Assembly: GCA_029855935.1 (NCBI GenBank)
Contig: JAGSHN010000013.1
Span: 1-30,326 of the forward strand
Length of the DNA stretch: 30,326 bases
Source of the DNA: Candidatus Thorarchaeota archaeon
GTDB taxonomy: Archaea; Asgardarchaeota; Thorarchaeia; Thorarchaeales; Thorarchaeaceae
Direction of reading: 5' to 3'
Of this stretch, positions 1 through 8,427 are shown in pieces. Position numbers and translations under genes: made by a program. Under the pieces are notes generated by a model. That model searched no databases, had not been told where the DNA came from, and worked only from the letters and a program-made list of their open reading frames with translations. Every line of letters begins with the position of its first letter. The stretch's first letter is position 1.

Positions 1-51
1 CTTTTTCTCTGGCATTCCCACATCGCCCTATGGCACTCCTGTGGTCTACAG

Positions 52-909
52 TCAGGACTGGGTGAATCTCGCATCAACGACAAAGTGCACTATCCCGGGC
101 GCATACGACTTTACCACTCTCACAGGCGAGTCCGTATGAAAGAGGTAGCCATTGTCCGCCGCATATTCGCTCAGGAGTCTCTTGGGGCCGTCGGGCAGCT
201 CCCGGCGGGGCGCGATGTTGTGGTAGTGGATGACGCCTCCCGTTTCTCTCAGGAACCGGAATGCTGCAGGTAGGAATCGCTCCGTACCCGGCAGGTATCC
301 CATGAGAACCCTGTCGGCTATATTCCTCAGTCTCAGAGAGATCTCTCTGCAGTCACTCTGGTATATCTCAAAGTCGCTCTCCACACGGTTCAGCTGGACA
401 TTTCGTCTGAGGTATCTGGTGCTGACAGGATTGATGTCGATGGCGCATACATGCTCGGGTCTTCCATGGACGGCAATGGGTATCGAGAAGTATCCAATCC
501 CGGCGAACATGTCCACGACCACCTCTCCAGACCGTACCAGACGGGCGACCCGCCCCCTCTCCACTACGTTTCCTCTGGAGAACATCACCTTGCGGACATC
601 GAGTTCATAGACACATCCGTTCTCCCGATGGGTGGTCTCAGTATTCAATTCACCGGCGATGACGGTGACAGTGGGTCTTCGGAGATCGCCTACAATACCA
701 CTTGTCCTCGCGCAGACGGTGCGCACTCCACTCACAATCCTGAGGATGGCCTCTCCTATCGCCCTTGAGTGATGATACAGTGTTGGCGGAAAGTAGACTA
801 TGGCGATATCGCCAATCCTCTGATAGCCTCGTGGTAGGGCTCTCAGTTCAGCCTCGGTCAGGCCAGCCCCGGCAAGTTCACGCCTGATGAGATCTCTGAA
901 TCGTGCCAC
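52..909 (-). CDS. taw2: Taw2/TYW2-like tRNA wyosine aminocarboxypropyltransferase
   Basis: A 285-residue class I SAM-dependent enzyme of the Trm5/TYW2 family. The SAM-binding core shows VDMFAGIGYFSIPIA near residues 132-146, followed by an acidic strand end (AIDINP). Trm5 m1G37 methyltransferases usually have an N-P-P-Y type motif IV. Here the equivalent segment is MGYLPG, which is typical of TYW2/Taw2. Taw2 transfers the 3-amino-3-carboxypropyl group of SAM to the 4-demethylwyosine base at position 37 of tRNA-Phe. The start is GTG, and a TATA-like element about 30 nt upstream suggests a very short leader. The gene is divergent from the DNA methyltransferase. A Trm5-type activity cannot be excluded without alignment. 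Confidence 0.85.
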   Translation of the reverse strand: MARFRDLIRRELAGAGLTEAELRALPRGYQRIGDIAIVYFPPTLYHHSRAIGEAILRIVSGVRTVCARTSGIVGDLRRPTVTVIAGELNTETTHRENGCVYELDVRKVMFSRGNVVERGRVARLVRSGEVVVDMFAGIGYFSIPIAVHGRPEHVCAIDINPVSTRYLRRNVQLNRVESDFEIYQSDCREISLRLRNIADRVLMGYLPGTERFLPAAFRFLRETGGVIHYHNIAPRRELPDGPKRLLSEYAADNGYLFHTDSPVRVVKSYAPGIVHFVVDARFTQS

Positions 910-935
910 TCTGACGACTCAGTACCCGACCTAGC

Positions 936-944
936 TGATAAAGC
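936..944 (-). promoter_or_regulatory. Putative TATA box for taw2
   Basis: On the minus strand this reads GCTTTATCA. Its centre is about 30 nt upstream of the GTG start at 909, so transcription would begin almost at the start codon (leaderless or nearly so). Called by eye from archaeal TATA consensus and spacing. Confidence 0.4.
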
Positions 945-993
945 CTCCTGAGTCGACGCGATGATATTGTCATCCATGCTTGACGGGCCTGTG

Positions 994-1001
994 GGTTTAA
1001 G
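994..1001 (+). promoter_or_regulatory. Putative TATA box for the DNA methyltransferase gene
   Basis: Plus strand GGTTTAAG. The predicted transcription start, about 25 nt downstream, lies near 1020-1027. A TTG at 1028 would then be almost leaderless, while ATG 1043 and ATG 1079 would have short leaders. Visual call only. Confidence 0.35.
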
Positions 1002-1078
1002 AGCAATCGCTATCAGAGTGATACTGGTTGTGGTTTCACGGAATGAATGGTGCTCTCCTGTTGCGGAGTGACAATGGA

Positions 1079-2116
1079 ATGAGAACGACAGTCGATGACA
1101 AGACTGAGAACGAGGGTGGATTGACAACTGGGACGCGACGGCACCGTCGTCGCTATATCCCCCATCTTGCTGAATTCTATTTCCGTCCGGCCTACGACTG
1201 GACTGTCGACAAGGCGCGCACACTCTATGAGCAGTCACCGACGACAGTCGGGCCATATGCCGTTGATCGGACATACTACATGGACTGTGTCGATGGAATG
1301 AGCCGGCTCCCGGACCACTCGGTAGACCTTGTCATCGCGGATCCTCCCTTTGGTATTGACTTTGACGGGCGGAGCGGAGCGTACAATCGTGATGACTCAC
1401 TTGTCGTTGATGGATATGGCGAGGTCGGTGAGAACTACCTTGAGTTCACCGAGGCATGGGTGGATGAGATGGCACGTGTCCTGCGGCCCACTGGCTCGGC
1501 GTACATCTTCAGCGGCTGGACAAACCTTGAGGCTGTTCTGAGGGCAGCGAGACTCGCCGGCCTGCACGTGCTGAATCACATAGTCTGGCATTACCCCTTT
1601 GGCGTGTTCACCCGTCGCAAGTTTGTCACCAGTCACTATCACATCATTCTCGCAGTGCGAGACCCTGATAGATACTTCTTCAACAAGATCGAGAACTATC
1701 CACAGGATGTGTGGACACTACGTCGGCCGTACCATCCGGGGAGGTCGAAGAACGGTACGAAGCTCCCGGTCGAGTTGGTGCAGCGATGCGTGGACTACTC
1801 ATCCCGTCCGGGCGACCTTGTACTTGATCCCTTTATGGGTAACGGCACCACAGCGGTCGCAGCCAGAGGTTCTTGGCGTCACTATCTTGGGTTTGAGGTC
1901 AATGAGCGTCTGCGTGCGGTCATCGACCAGGAGGTGTCCCATGTTCGTCTGGGTGACCTCTACCAGCCCTATGTGGAACGACTGCCCTCCATTGCCGAGC
2001 TGGCTGAGGCGTATCCGCGTGCCTTTCGTGAGTTTCTCGCCCGTGAGGGCATCAGCGAGGAAGAGGCTCTCACTATGGTCCGAACAGTGACAGGGGGCGG
2101 TCCAGAGGGTGACTGA
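1079..2116 (+). CDS. Beta-class DNA methyltransferase (N4-cytosine or N6-adenine)
   Basis: The catalytic motif IV (DPPFG, about residues 88-92 from this start) precedes the SAM-binding motif I (DPFMGNGTT, about residues 250-258). This permuted order defines beta-class amino-methyltransferases. A KLPVEL segment just before motif I also fits the family. It transfers a methyl group from SAM to an exocyclic amino group of adenine or cytosine in DNA. The ORF opens at a TTG at 1028, but ATG 1079 is preferred because GGAG lies about 8 nt upstream; ATG 1043 is the other option. No restriction endonuclease is adjacent, so it may be an orphan methylase. Its stop overlaps the GTG start of the next gene by 8 nt, which implies translational coupling. 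Confidence 0.85.
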   Translation: MRTTVDDKTENEGGLTTGTRRHRRRYIPHLAEFYFRPAYDWTVDKARTLYEQSPTTVGPYAVDRTYYMDCVDGMSRLPDHSVDLVIADPPFGIDFDGRSGAYNRDDSLVVDGYGEVGENYLEFTEAWVDEMARVLRPTGSAYIFSGWTNLEAVLRAARLAGLHVLNHIVWHYPFGVFTRRKFVTSHYHIILAVRDPDRYFFNKIENYPQDVWTLRRPYHPGRSKNGTKLPVELVQRCVDYSSRPGDLVLDPFMGNGTTAVAARGSWRHYLGFEVNERLRAVIDQEVSHVRLGDLYQPYVERLPSIAELAEAYPRAFREFLAREGISEEEALTMVRTVTGGGPEGD

Positions 2117-3545
2117 TGAACTATTCCGTTTCATGGCAGAGGAGCGGGACCGGCTCTCGGATGTCACTTCCGCGGGCGACATACTAGACCGACAGTACGG
2201 CCCCGAACTCACATCTTGGGAGCGCAGCCTAGTCAGGGGTTTTGAGGAGCGACTCTCTGGCCGACTCTATCGACATCGCGGGTTCGTACATCACACCCGC
2301 AACAGCTCGATGTTCGTTCTCACGCCAAGCCCATGGCTGGTCGATGGTGTGTTCGTCCACGTCCCCGAGGGAACGACCATTCCACCCGATGGCTCATTTG
2401 TTGAGATCATTGGCTCTCGTGCGGCGGTCCGACGATCTGCTCGACAGTCCGCAGAGCCCGTTCCCGTGTTTGTCGCAGAGTCGATTGAACTCCTCCCGAT
2501 GGACTTCCTCAACGATGTTCAACCTCCTCTCGACCTTGACGAGATCTCTTCACTGCTCTTCGAACGTGTCGGACTGCCTGAGGCCAGCAAGAGGGTCTTC
2601 TCGCTGCTCTTTGCATCGAGTCCCCCCTTTGAGGGGGCAGTGGGTGGGCTCAGTACTGGGATCGAGGTCCTTACCTCTCAGCGCAGGGTTCAGAGGCTAC
2701 TGACATTTCTGAGACGAGTGCTGCCATCATCTCTGCGTTCAAGTCCTGCTCGTTACACAAGAGTGCGGGGAGTTCCTGTCTTGGTTCCCAGACTGTGGCG
2801 TCTCGATGCGGGACAGCTGTCCCCGTCACGTCTCCGTGCGATCTGTGTGCACAGGCACGACCCCTCCGGCTTCAGGGAGGTGTCGGTGGGTGCTCTGACC
2901 GACGCAACGACCTCTGCGTTGCCAGACGTACCATTGGCACTGACATCCGAAGACTTCTGGGTCGACACGCGTGATGCCACCGACCTTCGCCTGCCACTCA
3001 TCAAGTCCATCATCACCTTTCAGATGCTGACGCCGTCGGTCTCACGAAGGTCGGTGGACGCTGCAACATCGCACATCCTTGAGCGCCTCCAGCGACTGCG
3101 TGACAGCATGGGGCTTTCTGACTCTGTCCTTGCCCGAGGCAACATATTGGACGCGGATGCCCTAGGCCGTCCACTGAGTGCCCTTCGGCTTGCCAGGGCC
3201 GTTGCACGTTCCGGCTGGTCAACACAAGTCAGGGCCCGCGAGATTCGGCGTGCGTGGGACAGAATACTGGAGCCTGCCCTCAGGGAGTTCATTGAGATTC
3301 ATATCCTCCGCTCTGAGGGTCAGACCGAGTGGGGAACTACAAGGGTCTACGAACAGCTGGACTCCCGTGTCCTCCGTGCACTGAAGCGCCTTGACCCAGG
3401 CACGGGCGGGTCTCTTGGTCCCACCACTGAGGAGATTGCACAGGAGGCGGGTGTGGAGATCTCAGTCACATCTCAGGCGCTGGAGAAGATGAAGAATGCC
3501 GGGGTGGTATACGAGCCACGGCCCGGCCACTATAGGCCTGTCTGA
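2109..3545 (+). CDS. Unrecognised protein with possible OB fold and C-terminal winged helix
   Basis: A 478-residue protein whose family I do not recognise. About residues 60-135 alternate beta-like stretches (VFVHVPEG, SFVEIIGS, VFVAESIELL) and could be an OB fold. About residues 335-395 are helical and resemble an AAA+ lid. The last 40 residues (EEIAQEAGVEISVTSQALEKM, then GVVYEPRPGHYRPV) look like a winged helix of the kind closing archaeal MCM proteins. I see no Walker A or Walker B motif, so it is not an active ATPase. It begins at a GTG that overlaps the methyltransferase stop by 8 nt, so the two are probably made together. A degenerate MCM-like or DNA-binding partner of the methylase is a guess, not a call. 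Confidence 0.7.
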   Translation: MTDELFRFMAEERDRLSDVTSAGDILDRQYGPELTSWERSLVRGFEERLSGRLYRHRGFVHHTRNSSMFVLTPSPWLVDGVFVHVPEGTTIPPDGSFVEIIGSRAAVRRSARQSAEPVPVFVAESIELLPMDFLNDVQPPLDLDEISSLLFERVGLPEASKRVFSLLFASSPPFEGAVGGLSTGIEVLTSQRRVQRLLTFLRRVLPSSLRSSPARYTRVRGVPVLVPRLWRLDAGQLSPSRLRAICVHRHDPSGFREVSVGALTDATTSALPDVPLALTSEDFWVDTRDATDLRLPLIKSIITFQMLTPSVSRRSVDAATSHILERLQRLRDSMGLSDSVLARGNILDADALGRPLSALRLARAVARSGWSTQVRAREIRRAWDRILEPALREFIEIHILRSEGQTEWGTTRVYEQLDSRVLRALKRLDPGTGGSLGPTTEEIAQEAGVEISVTSQALEKMKNAGVVYEPRPGHYRPV

Positions 3546-3566
3546 GATTCCAACTGGGAAATCCTC

Positions 3567-4175
3567 TCATCTCAATGCCGATAGGAATTCCTCTGGCTCG
3601 CTGCCCTCCTCAACGAGTTCGATGTCTTGGACTCCAACGCGTTCTGCATCGTACTTTCTCGCAATCAATGTGGCATCGAAGCGTTCCCTGGCGCTCGCAT
3701 CCCTACCGCGCCAGACGTATATCTTGTCCCACATATCGAGTACGAAGACATCATCACTACGGAGTGAGTCTATTGAGAGCGGCACCTCGGCGAAGAATGT
3801 CTCGTCGCCCTGATGGTGGACCCGCCAGAGCTTGTATTCTTTTGTTTCCAGCTGTACCTTCCTCAGAATTCCCTCGGTGTCCTCATCTGTGAGTCTGAAG
3901 TGCTCGAACAACGACTTGAACTCCTCGGGCTCCTTGCCTCCCTCTATCCGGTCAATGTCCGCATGTCCCTTCCGCGCGGTGTCTCGCATCACAGCCTCTG
4001 CGGCCGTGAGAAACTTCTCATCGACTGTGGAGCTGGGTCCTATCCACAGGTAGATCTTGAGCCCCGCGTCGACAAGATAGCAGTCGCCTCGGCCAAAGGC
4101 CCCTGGGTCCTTCACCCTGACCAGGCGTCCTCTCTGAATGTGATATACAACAGGTTCTGGCATGTTGTCGGCCAT
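3567..4175 (-). CDS. Two-domain gelsolin-like actin regulator
   Basis: 202 residues with two gelsolin repeats. Repeat 1 spans about residues 8-95 (VYHIQRGRLVRV, GDCYLVDAGLKIYLWIGP, ending GGKEPEEFKSLF). Repeat 2 spans about 112-200 (YKLWRV, DDVFVLDMWDKIYVWRGR, ending EEGSEPEEFLSAL). The D-x-x-x-x-IY-V/L-W-x-G core and the E-G-x-E-P-E-E-F ends are hallmarks of the family. Gelsolins bind, sever or cap actin filaments, often with calcium. Two-domain gelsolins are known from Asgard archaea, notably Thorarchaeia, where they act on actin. ATG 4175 is taken as the start; ATG 4163 is possible. No actin gene lies in this window. The gene converges on the OB/winged-helix gene with 21 nt between stops. 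Confidence 0.9.
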   Translation of the reverse strand: MADNMPEPVVYHIQRGRLVRVKDPGAFGRGDCYLVDAGLKIYLWIGPSSTVDEKFLTAAEAVMRDTARKGHADIDRIEGGKEPEEFKSLFEHFRLTDEDTEGILRKVQLETKEYKLWRVHHQGDETFFAEVPLSIDSLRSDDVFVLDMWDKIYVWRGRDASARERFDATLIARKYDAERVGVQDIELVEEGSEPEEFLSALR

Positions 4176-4399
4176 GCCCCTGACCGCAGTTAAGTGATTG
4201 TGTGAGGTCCTCGGTTCTCTCTGCGACCGACAAGACTAATGAGTCAGATTGACGGTCTGTTGTACTAGCAACCTCGCAGTGCGTAGCGGTCTTGCAGGCA
4301 GTCCTAGCCGTGATGCTGCTGTGGTCGTATCGTGCCGAGGCGACCAGATGCTCCAACATCCGCAGTGTCATCATGGTTGTCGACTAGGAGGTCTGAGTC

Positions 4400-5578
4400 T
4401 TGGAAAAATGGGAGATTGACTTTCTGAGGGAACTGGTCCGTCTTGACACAAACAGCGTAGAGCAGAAGAACTACGTGGAGTGTGCAGACATAATCCGTTC
4501 ACGATGTGAGGAGGTGGGCCTCAACGTCGAGGTGTTCGATCCGCGTGCAAACGGCGCCTCACAACCGAACGTCGTTGCAACGCTCGATGTTGGCGCACCC
4601 CGAACGGTCCTCCTCTGTACGCACTATGATGTTGTCCCTGCCGGGGACGAGGCCGCGTGGACACATCCTCCATTCGACCTCACAATTGAGGGCGACAGGG
4701 CCTTTGGCCGTGGGACTGCTGACGACAAGAGCAACGTGGTGGCATCGGTCAGTGCTGCAAAGGAGCTGGCGAAACGAGGCACCTCTCACGTGAATCTCCG
4801 GCTGCTCATCTCTCCGAACGAGGAGATTGGAGGAGCCTGGGGCATCGACTACCTCATAAACGGCGACCCCAACGTGCGTGGCGACTTCGCCATTGTTGTC
4901 GATTCATCACCCAGCTATGTGAGTATCGGTGCCAGTGGGGTCATTGCAGGTAGAATCACAGTCAAGGGCACGCAGGGACACGCGGGCTATCCGCACGCCT
5001 TCAACAACCCGATACATCTCTCAGTGCCGCTCCTCAATGCGCTTCTCGACTATGTGGACTTACGTAGAAAAGTCACCTCTGCACTACCGGCGCCTCCGGG
5101 CAGCCCGTTCAGGACTCTCTGGGGACGCTTCTCCATAACAATGTATCACGCTGGTAGCAAGACCAACATAATCCCTGGAAAGGCCGAGATCTCCTTCGAC
5201 TGCAGGATAGTCCCCGAGGAGGATCCCGAGGCCGTGGCCAGTGACCTTGAACAGTACATTCGTCAGAACACCACGGAGCTTGGAGTTGATGCAGAGACAG
5301 AGTTCCTCGCGAAGGGTCACGGCTGGAGTACCGACCCCGACAACCCAATGGTCAGGGTGTTTCACGATGCGGCCAGAGAGACAGTCGATCCCGAGATCGC
5401 GTTAGCTGCTGACCTTGGTGGAAACGATGGTCACTACTTCACACGAGTCGGCATCCCGACTGTCTGCTTCGGGACCATTGCCGATGACACCAATTTTCAT
5501 GGCATCGACGAGTTTGTGCGGCTGTCGGACTTCGACAGGGTGAAGGCGGTACTAGTCCGGTTTGCGGAGATGTGTTGA
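4400..5578 (+). CDS. M20 family metallopeptidase (ArgE/DapE/acylase-like)
   Basis: 392 residues, the usual length for zinc-dependent M20 amidohydrolases. Visible metal and catalytic residues are HYD (His75, Asp77), the bridging Asp in GTADDK (about 108), the catalytic Glu pair in SPNEEIGG (141-142), an Asp in VVDSS and a C-terminal His in TNFHGIDEF. The lid domain lies between about residues 180 and 290. It probably hydrolyses an N-acylated amino acid, succinyl-diaminopimelate or a dipeptide; the substrate cannot be told from the sequence. The start is TTG 4400, supported by GGAGGT at 4387-4392 seven nt upstream. Its stop is 3 nt before the next gene, so the two form an operon. Confidence 0.9.
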   Translation: MEKWEIDFLRELVRLDTNSVEQKNYVECADIIRSRCEEVGLNVEVFDPRANGASQPNVVATLDVGAPRTVLLCTHYDVVPAGDEAAWTHPPFDLTIEGDRAFGRGTADDKSNVVASVSAAKELAKRGTSHVNLRLLISPNEEIGGAWGIDYLINGDPNVRGDFAIVVDSSPSYVSIGASGVIAGRITVKGTQGHAGYPHAFNNPIHLSVPLLNALLDYVDLRRKVTSALPAPPGSPFRTLWGRFSITMYHAGSKTNIIPGKAEISFDCRIVPEEDPEAVASDLEQYIRQNTTELGVDAETEFLAKGHGWSTDPDNPMVRVFHDAARETVDPEIALAADLGGNDGHYFTRVGIPTVCFGTIADDTNFHGIDEFVRLSDFDRVKAVLVRFAEMC

Positions 5579-5581
5579 GGC

Positions 5582-6706
5582 GTGGCGGACATCCACGACC
5601 TTGAGATAGGCGCTCCCGCGCCATTTCTACCACCTTGGGAGAATGCGGTGAGAACTGCGCGGCTGATCGACTCACTTGGCTACGATAGTATGGCCTTTCC
5701 CGATCACTTCGCAGGGTTTATCCCCGAGTCCATATGGACTCCCGATATCACTCCGTTGGCGTTGCTTCAGCCATCACCACATACGTATTTTGAGCTCGCC
5801 TCCCTGATGGGCGCCTGCGCTGTGGCGACAGGCCATGTCAAGTTACTCTCTGCCGTCACCGAGCCGTTGAGACGTCATCCTGTTCTGCTCGCACAGACCT
5901 TTCTCACACTCGATCACATCAGCAATGGCCGGGCGATCATGGGTATCGGCGCGGGAGAGGCAGTCAATGTCGAGCCGTACGGCATTTCCTACTCCGCACA
6001 GGTGGGCCGGCTTCGAGAGGCACTGGAGATCATCCGTCTCGTCTGGCAGAACGAAGGCCCCTTCGACTATGAGGGCCGCTTCTGGAGACTGAAGCGGGCG
6101 GTGATGTCACTGCGTCCCGTCGTTCTGGGCCGACCACCGCCAATCTGGATTGCCGCGCACGGTCCCAAGATGCTTCAGACCACCGCGGAGTTCGGAGATG
6201 GCTGGATACCAACCCTGCTCGACCCGAGGGACTATGCTCAGCGTTTGAAGGTGATTCAGCGTCATCGTGCAAGAGCTGGCCGAGAGGGTCCATTCACGCC
6301 GGCCTTGTGGAACTGGTACATCCTTGACGATGAGATGACAGAGTGTGAGCGGATGATGCACACACCTCTTGCCAGGGCATTTGCCCTGCTCTATCCAGCT
6401 AGCGAGTGGAGACGTCTGGGATTCAGCCATCCTCTGGGTGAGGACTTCTACTCTCTCCGGGACTACGTACCCATGCGCTACGACCGGGAGACGATGCTCT
6501 CGGCCATTGAGGCGGTTCCGGACGAGATACTGCATCGGTTCTATCATATAGGCAATGCTGAGACTCTGATTCGTGAGATGGAAGAGTATGTCCGTGCTGG
6601 CCTGCGGCACATCATCGTATGGAATGCCACTGGTATGTTCGACCTCAACAAGGTCCGCTCGTCATATACAATTCTAAAGGAGGTGCTGGCCTATGTCAAG
6701 GGATAG
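5582..6706 (+). CDS. LLM-class (F420-type) flavin-dependent oxidoreductase
   Basis: 374 residues with a luciferase-like TIM barrel. Visible family features are the N-terminal GAPAPFLPPWENAVRTARLIDSLGYDS, the strand TGHVKLLSAVTEPLRRHPVLLAQ, LDHISNGRAIMGIGAGE, and RPPPIWIAAHGPKMLQTTAEFGDGW. These match F420-dependent enzymes related to methylenetetrahydromethanopterin reductase (Mer) and other LLM hydride-transfer enzymes. It probably moves a hydride between F420 and an unknown substrate. A Mer role is possible but not shown, because the LLM family is broad. The start is GTG, 3 nt after the peptidase stop. The 3' end overlaps the next gene by 14 nt, consistent with co-transcription. Confidence 0.85.
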   Translation: MADIHDLEIGAPAPFLPPWENAVRTARLIDSLGYDSMAFPDHFAGFIPESIWTPDITPLALLQPSPHTYFELASLMGACAVATGHVKLLSAVTEPLRRHPVLLAQTFLTLDHISNGRAIMGIGAGEAVNVEPYGISYSAQVGRLREALEIIRLVWQNEGPFDYEGRFWRLKRAVMSLRPVVLGRPPPIWIAAHGPKMLQTTAEFGDGWIPTLLDPRDYAQRLKVIQRHRARAGREGPFTPALWNWYILDDEMTECERMMHTPLARAFALLYPASEWRRLGFSHPLGEDFYSLRDYVPMRYDRETMLSAIEAVPDEILHRFYHIGNAETLIREMEEYVRAGLRHIIVWNATGMFDLNKVRSSYTILKEVLAYVKG

Positions 6707-7253
6707 GGTCGTTCTGGTCACCCGGAACCAGCACAAGCTGAGGGAGCTCGAGCCCCTGTTTCGGGAGTACGGTGTCCCCTTTGATACCACCGATCACGAG
6801 AAGTGGGAGATTCGTTCGGACGATGTCGTGGAGATTGCTCGTGTGGCCGCCGAACGTGCGTTCGAGGTCCTAAGGCGACCGCTCGTAGTCGATGACACTG
6901 CCTTCTACATAGACGCGCTCAACGGCTTTCCACGCACATATCCCGCCTTTGTCCTCCAGACAATCGGTCGTAGAGGTATCCTGAAACTGATGGAGGACGT
7001 GGCCGACCGGCGAGCGAGGTTCATCACTGCGGTGGCATATCAGGATGATGAGCTATCCGCCACGTTCAAGGGCACGATGGAGGGACACATCGCCACTGAT
7101 GAGCGTGGCATGGGAGGCTTCGGATACGACCCGATCTTCATTCCTGAGGGACACCATGTGACGTATGCTCAGCTCTCCCTCGAACAGAAGGTCGCAATCT
7201 CACATCGAAGTCGAGCCTTCAGAGCGTTTCTTGACTGGTATGTATCATTGTAG
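6693..7253 (+). CDS. rdgB: RdgB/HAM1 non-canonical purine NTP pyrophosphatase
   Basis: 186 residues, normal for the HAM1 (ITPase/XTPase) family. The N-terminal substrate loop reads VLVTRNQHKLRELEPLF (family form: a-T-x-N-x-x-K-x-x-E). Further motifs are LVVDDTAFYIDALNGFPRTYPA, GGFGYDPIFIPEG and the C-terminal KVAISHRSRAFRAF. It hydrolyses ITP, dITP and XTP to monophosphates, keeping deaminated purines out of nucleic acids. ATG 6693 lies inside the end of the LLM gene (14-nt overlap). AGGAGGTG at about 6678-6685 gives a strong ribosome site and decides the start. Confidence 0.95.
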   Translation: MSRDRVVLVTRNQHKLRELEPLFREYGVPFDTTDHEKWEIRSDDVVEIARVAAERAFEVLRRPLVVDDTAFYIDALNGFPRTYPAFVLQTIGRRGILKLMEDVADRRARFITAVAYQDDELSATFKGTMEGHIATDERGMGGFGYDPIFIPEGHHVTYAQLSLEQKVAISHRSRAFRAFLDWYVSL

Positions 7254-7268
7254 CGACCGTTGCGGAAC

Positions 7269-7281
7269 GATTAATACATAA
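7269..7281 (+). promoter_or_regulatory. Putative TATA box for get3
   Basis: The A/T-rich run GATTAATACATAA sits 31-43 nt upstream of the get3 ATG, the only such run in the 58-nt gap after rdgB. The predicted start site near 7300 leaves a short leader. Visual call. Confidence 0.5.
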
Positions 7282-7311
7282 TTACGACACGCATCAGCGC
7301 GGCGTCCACAG

Positions 7312-8268
7312 ATGACTCTACGTGACATAATCTACGATGAGAGCATTCGATTCATTCTCTCTGGCGGAAAGGGCGGAGTCGGCAAGACGAGCTGTGCCGG
7401 TGCCATTGCGTTGCTGTCCGCCCAGAGAGGTTTCCGGACCCTTGTCATCTCCACCGATCCGGCTCACAGCCTGAGTGACAGCTTTGACCAAGACCTCTCT
7501 GGTGGCGACATTGTCGAGATCAAAGGTGTCGACAACCTCTGGGGAATGGAGATTGATTCTGAGAGAGGAATGAAGGAGTTCCAAGAGAGTCTTGGACAGA
7601 TCGGTGGACCCGAGTCGGCGATGGCGTCACAGTTCCTCGGTGGTACTGACTCACTGGCACCTCCGGGCTCCGATGAGGCAATGGCCTTTGGCAAGATGCT
7701 GGAGTTCCTGTCCGACACGAGCTTCGACAGAGTGGTCTTTGACACCGCTCCGACAGGCCACACACTCAAACTCCTTGAGCTTCCTGATCTACTCGACAGC
7801 TGGCTAGGGAAGCTACTCACACTGCGTCAGCGATTGAGCTCGATGATGGCAGGATTGAGGGCCTTTCTTGGTGGTGGCCAGGAGGAGGACAGGTCCTGGG
7901 AGATGCTGCAGTCGACAAAGGAGAAGATTCGTCAGGCGCGAATAGCTCTCGCGGACCCAAAGACAACGCAGTTCGTGGTCGTGATGATTCCTGAGGCTAT
8001 GGCCGTATTTGAGACACAGCGTCTTTTGGCCAGTCTTCATGCCTGGGATATCCCAGTCAGCAACATAATTGTCAATCAGCTGGTCCCGGAGAATCCCTCG
8101 TGTACGTTCTGCACGAACCGCCGCCGGATGCAGCAGGCCAATCTTGCAGACATCAAGGACCTGTATCGTGATCTTCACATCACCGAGGTACCGCTCTTCG
8201 ACCATGAGATTCGGGGGATAGAGGAGCTTAAGATGCTCGGTGGCATTCTCATTGGTGCGGAGGACTGA
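7312..8268 (+). CDS. get3: Get3/ArsA-family ATPase
   Basis: 318 residues. A deviant Walker A (GGKGGVGKTS, about residues 18-27), switch I DPAHS, switch II DTAPTGHTLKLLELP and a C-terminal CxxC (CTFC) identify a Get3/ArsA ATPase. The CxxC motif is the zinc-bridged dimer interface of Get3/TRC40, which guides tail-anchored membrane proteins to membranes. A single ATPase domain and this cysteine pair favour Get3 over the double-domain arsenite pump subunit. No arsenic genes are near. The helical middle segment rich in Met and Leu (about 170-190) corresponds to the client-binding region. It has its own promoter and is followed after 5 nt by a gene for a single-pass membrane peptide. Confidence 0.93.
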   Translation: MTLRDIIYDESIRFILSGGKGGVGKTSCAGAIALLSAQRGFRTLVISTDPAHSLSDSFDQDLSGGDIVEIKGVDNLWGMEIDSERGMKEFQESLGQIGGPESAMASQFLGGTDSLAPPGSDEAMAFGKMLEFLSDTSFDRVVFDTAPTGHTLKLLELPDLLDSWLGKLLTLRQRLSSMMAGLRAFLGGGQEEDRSWEMLQSTKEKIRQARIALADPKTTQFVVVMIPEAMAVFETQRLLASLHAWDIPVSNIIVNQLVPENPSCTFCTNRRRMQQANLADIKDLYRDLHITEVPLFDHEIRGIEELKMLGGILIGAED

Positions 8269-8273
8269 ACGCA

Positions 8274-8372
8274 ATGAGGTTCTCGACGAAGCGAAAGATC
8301 ATATCAATACTGTTCTTGTTGCTCTTCCTCGCATCTCTTGCTGCTGCCGCGTATCTCGTCTTCAAGGGATGA
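8274..8372 (+). CDS. 32-residue single-pass membrane protein behind get3
   Basis: A short ORF, ATG 8274 to TGA 8370-8372. It begins MRFSTKRK and then has about 21 hydrophobic residues (starting IISILFLLLFL, ending AAYLVF) and a KG tail. This is a basic N-terminus plus one membrane helix. GGAGG at 8259-8263, inside the end of get3, is 10 nt upstream of the ATG, so translation is likely. I recognise no family; Sec61-beta is longer and has a different N-terminus. Placement directly behind Get3 suggests a client, membrane anchor or receptor peptide, but that is inference. A signal-peptide-like fragment without function is also possible. Confidence 0.55.
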   Translation: MRFSTKRKIISILFLLLFLASLAAAAYLVFKG

Positions 8373-8427
8373 TGCCGGTGCTCCTCCAACTCAGTGGCCG
8401 TACTATTGACAGAGGGTACTAGGAATC

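Noticed and set aside
1079-2116. Restriction-modification or known defence island
   Set aside because: Only a methylase and an unrecognised partner are present; no nuclease, toxin, helicase, integrase or CRISPR repeat was seen nearby.
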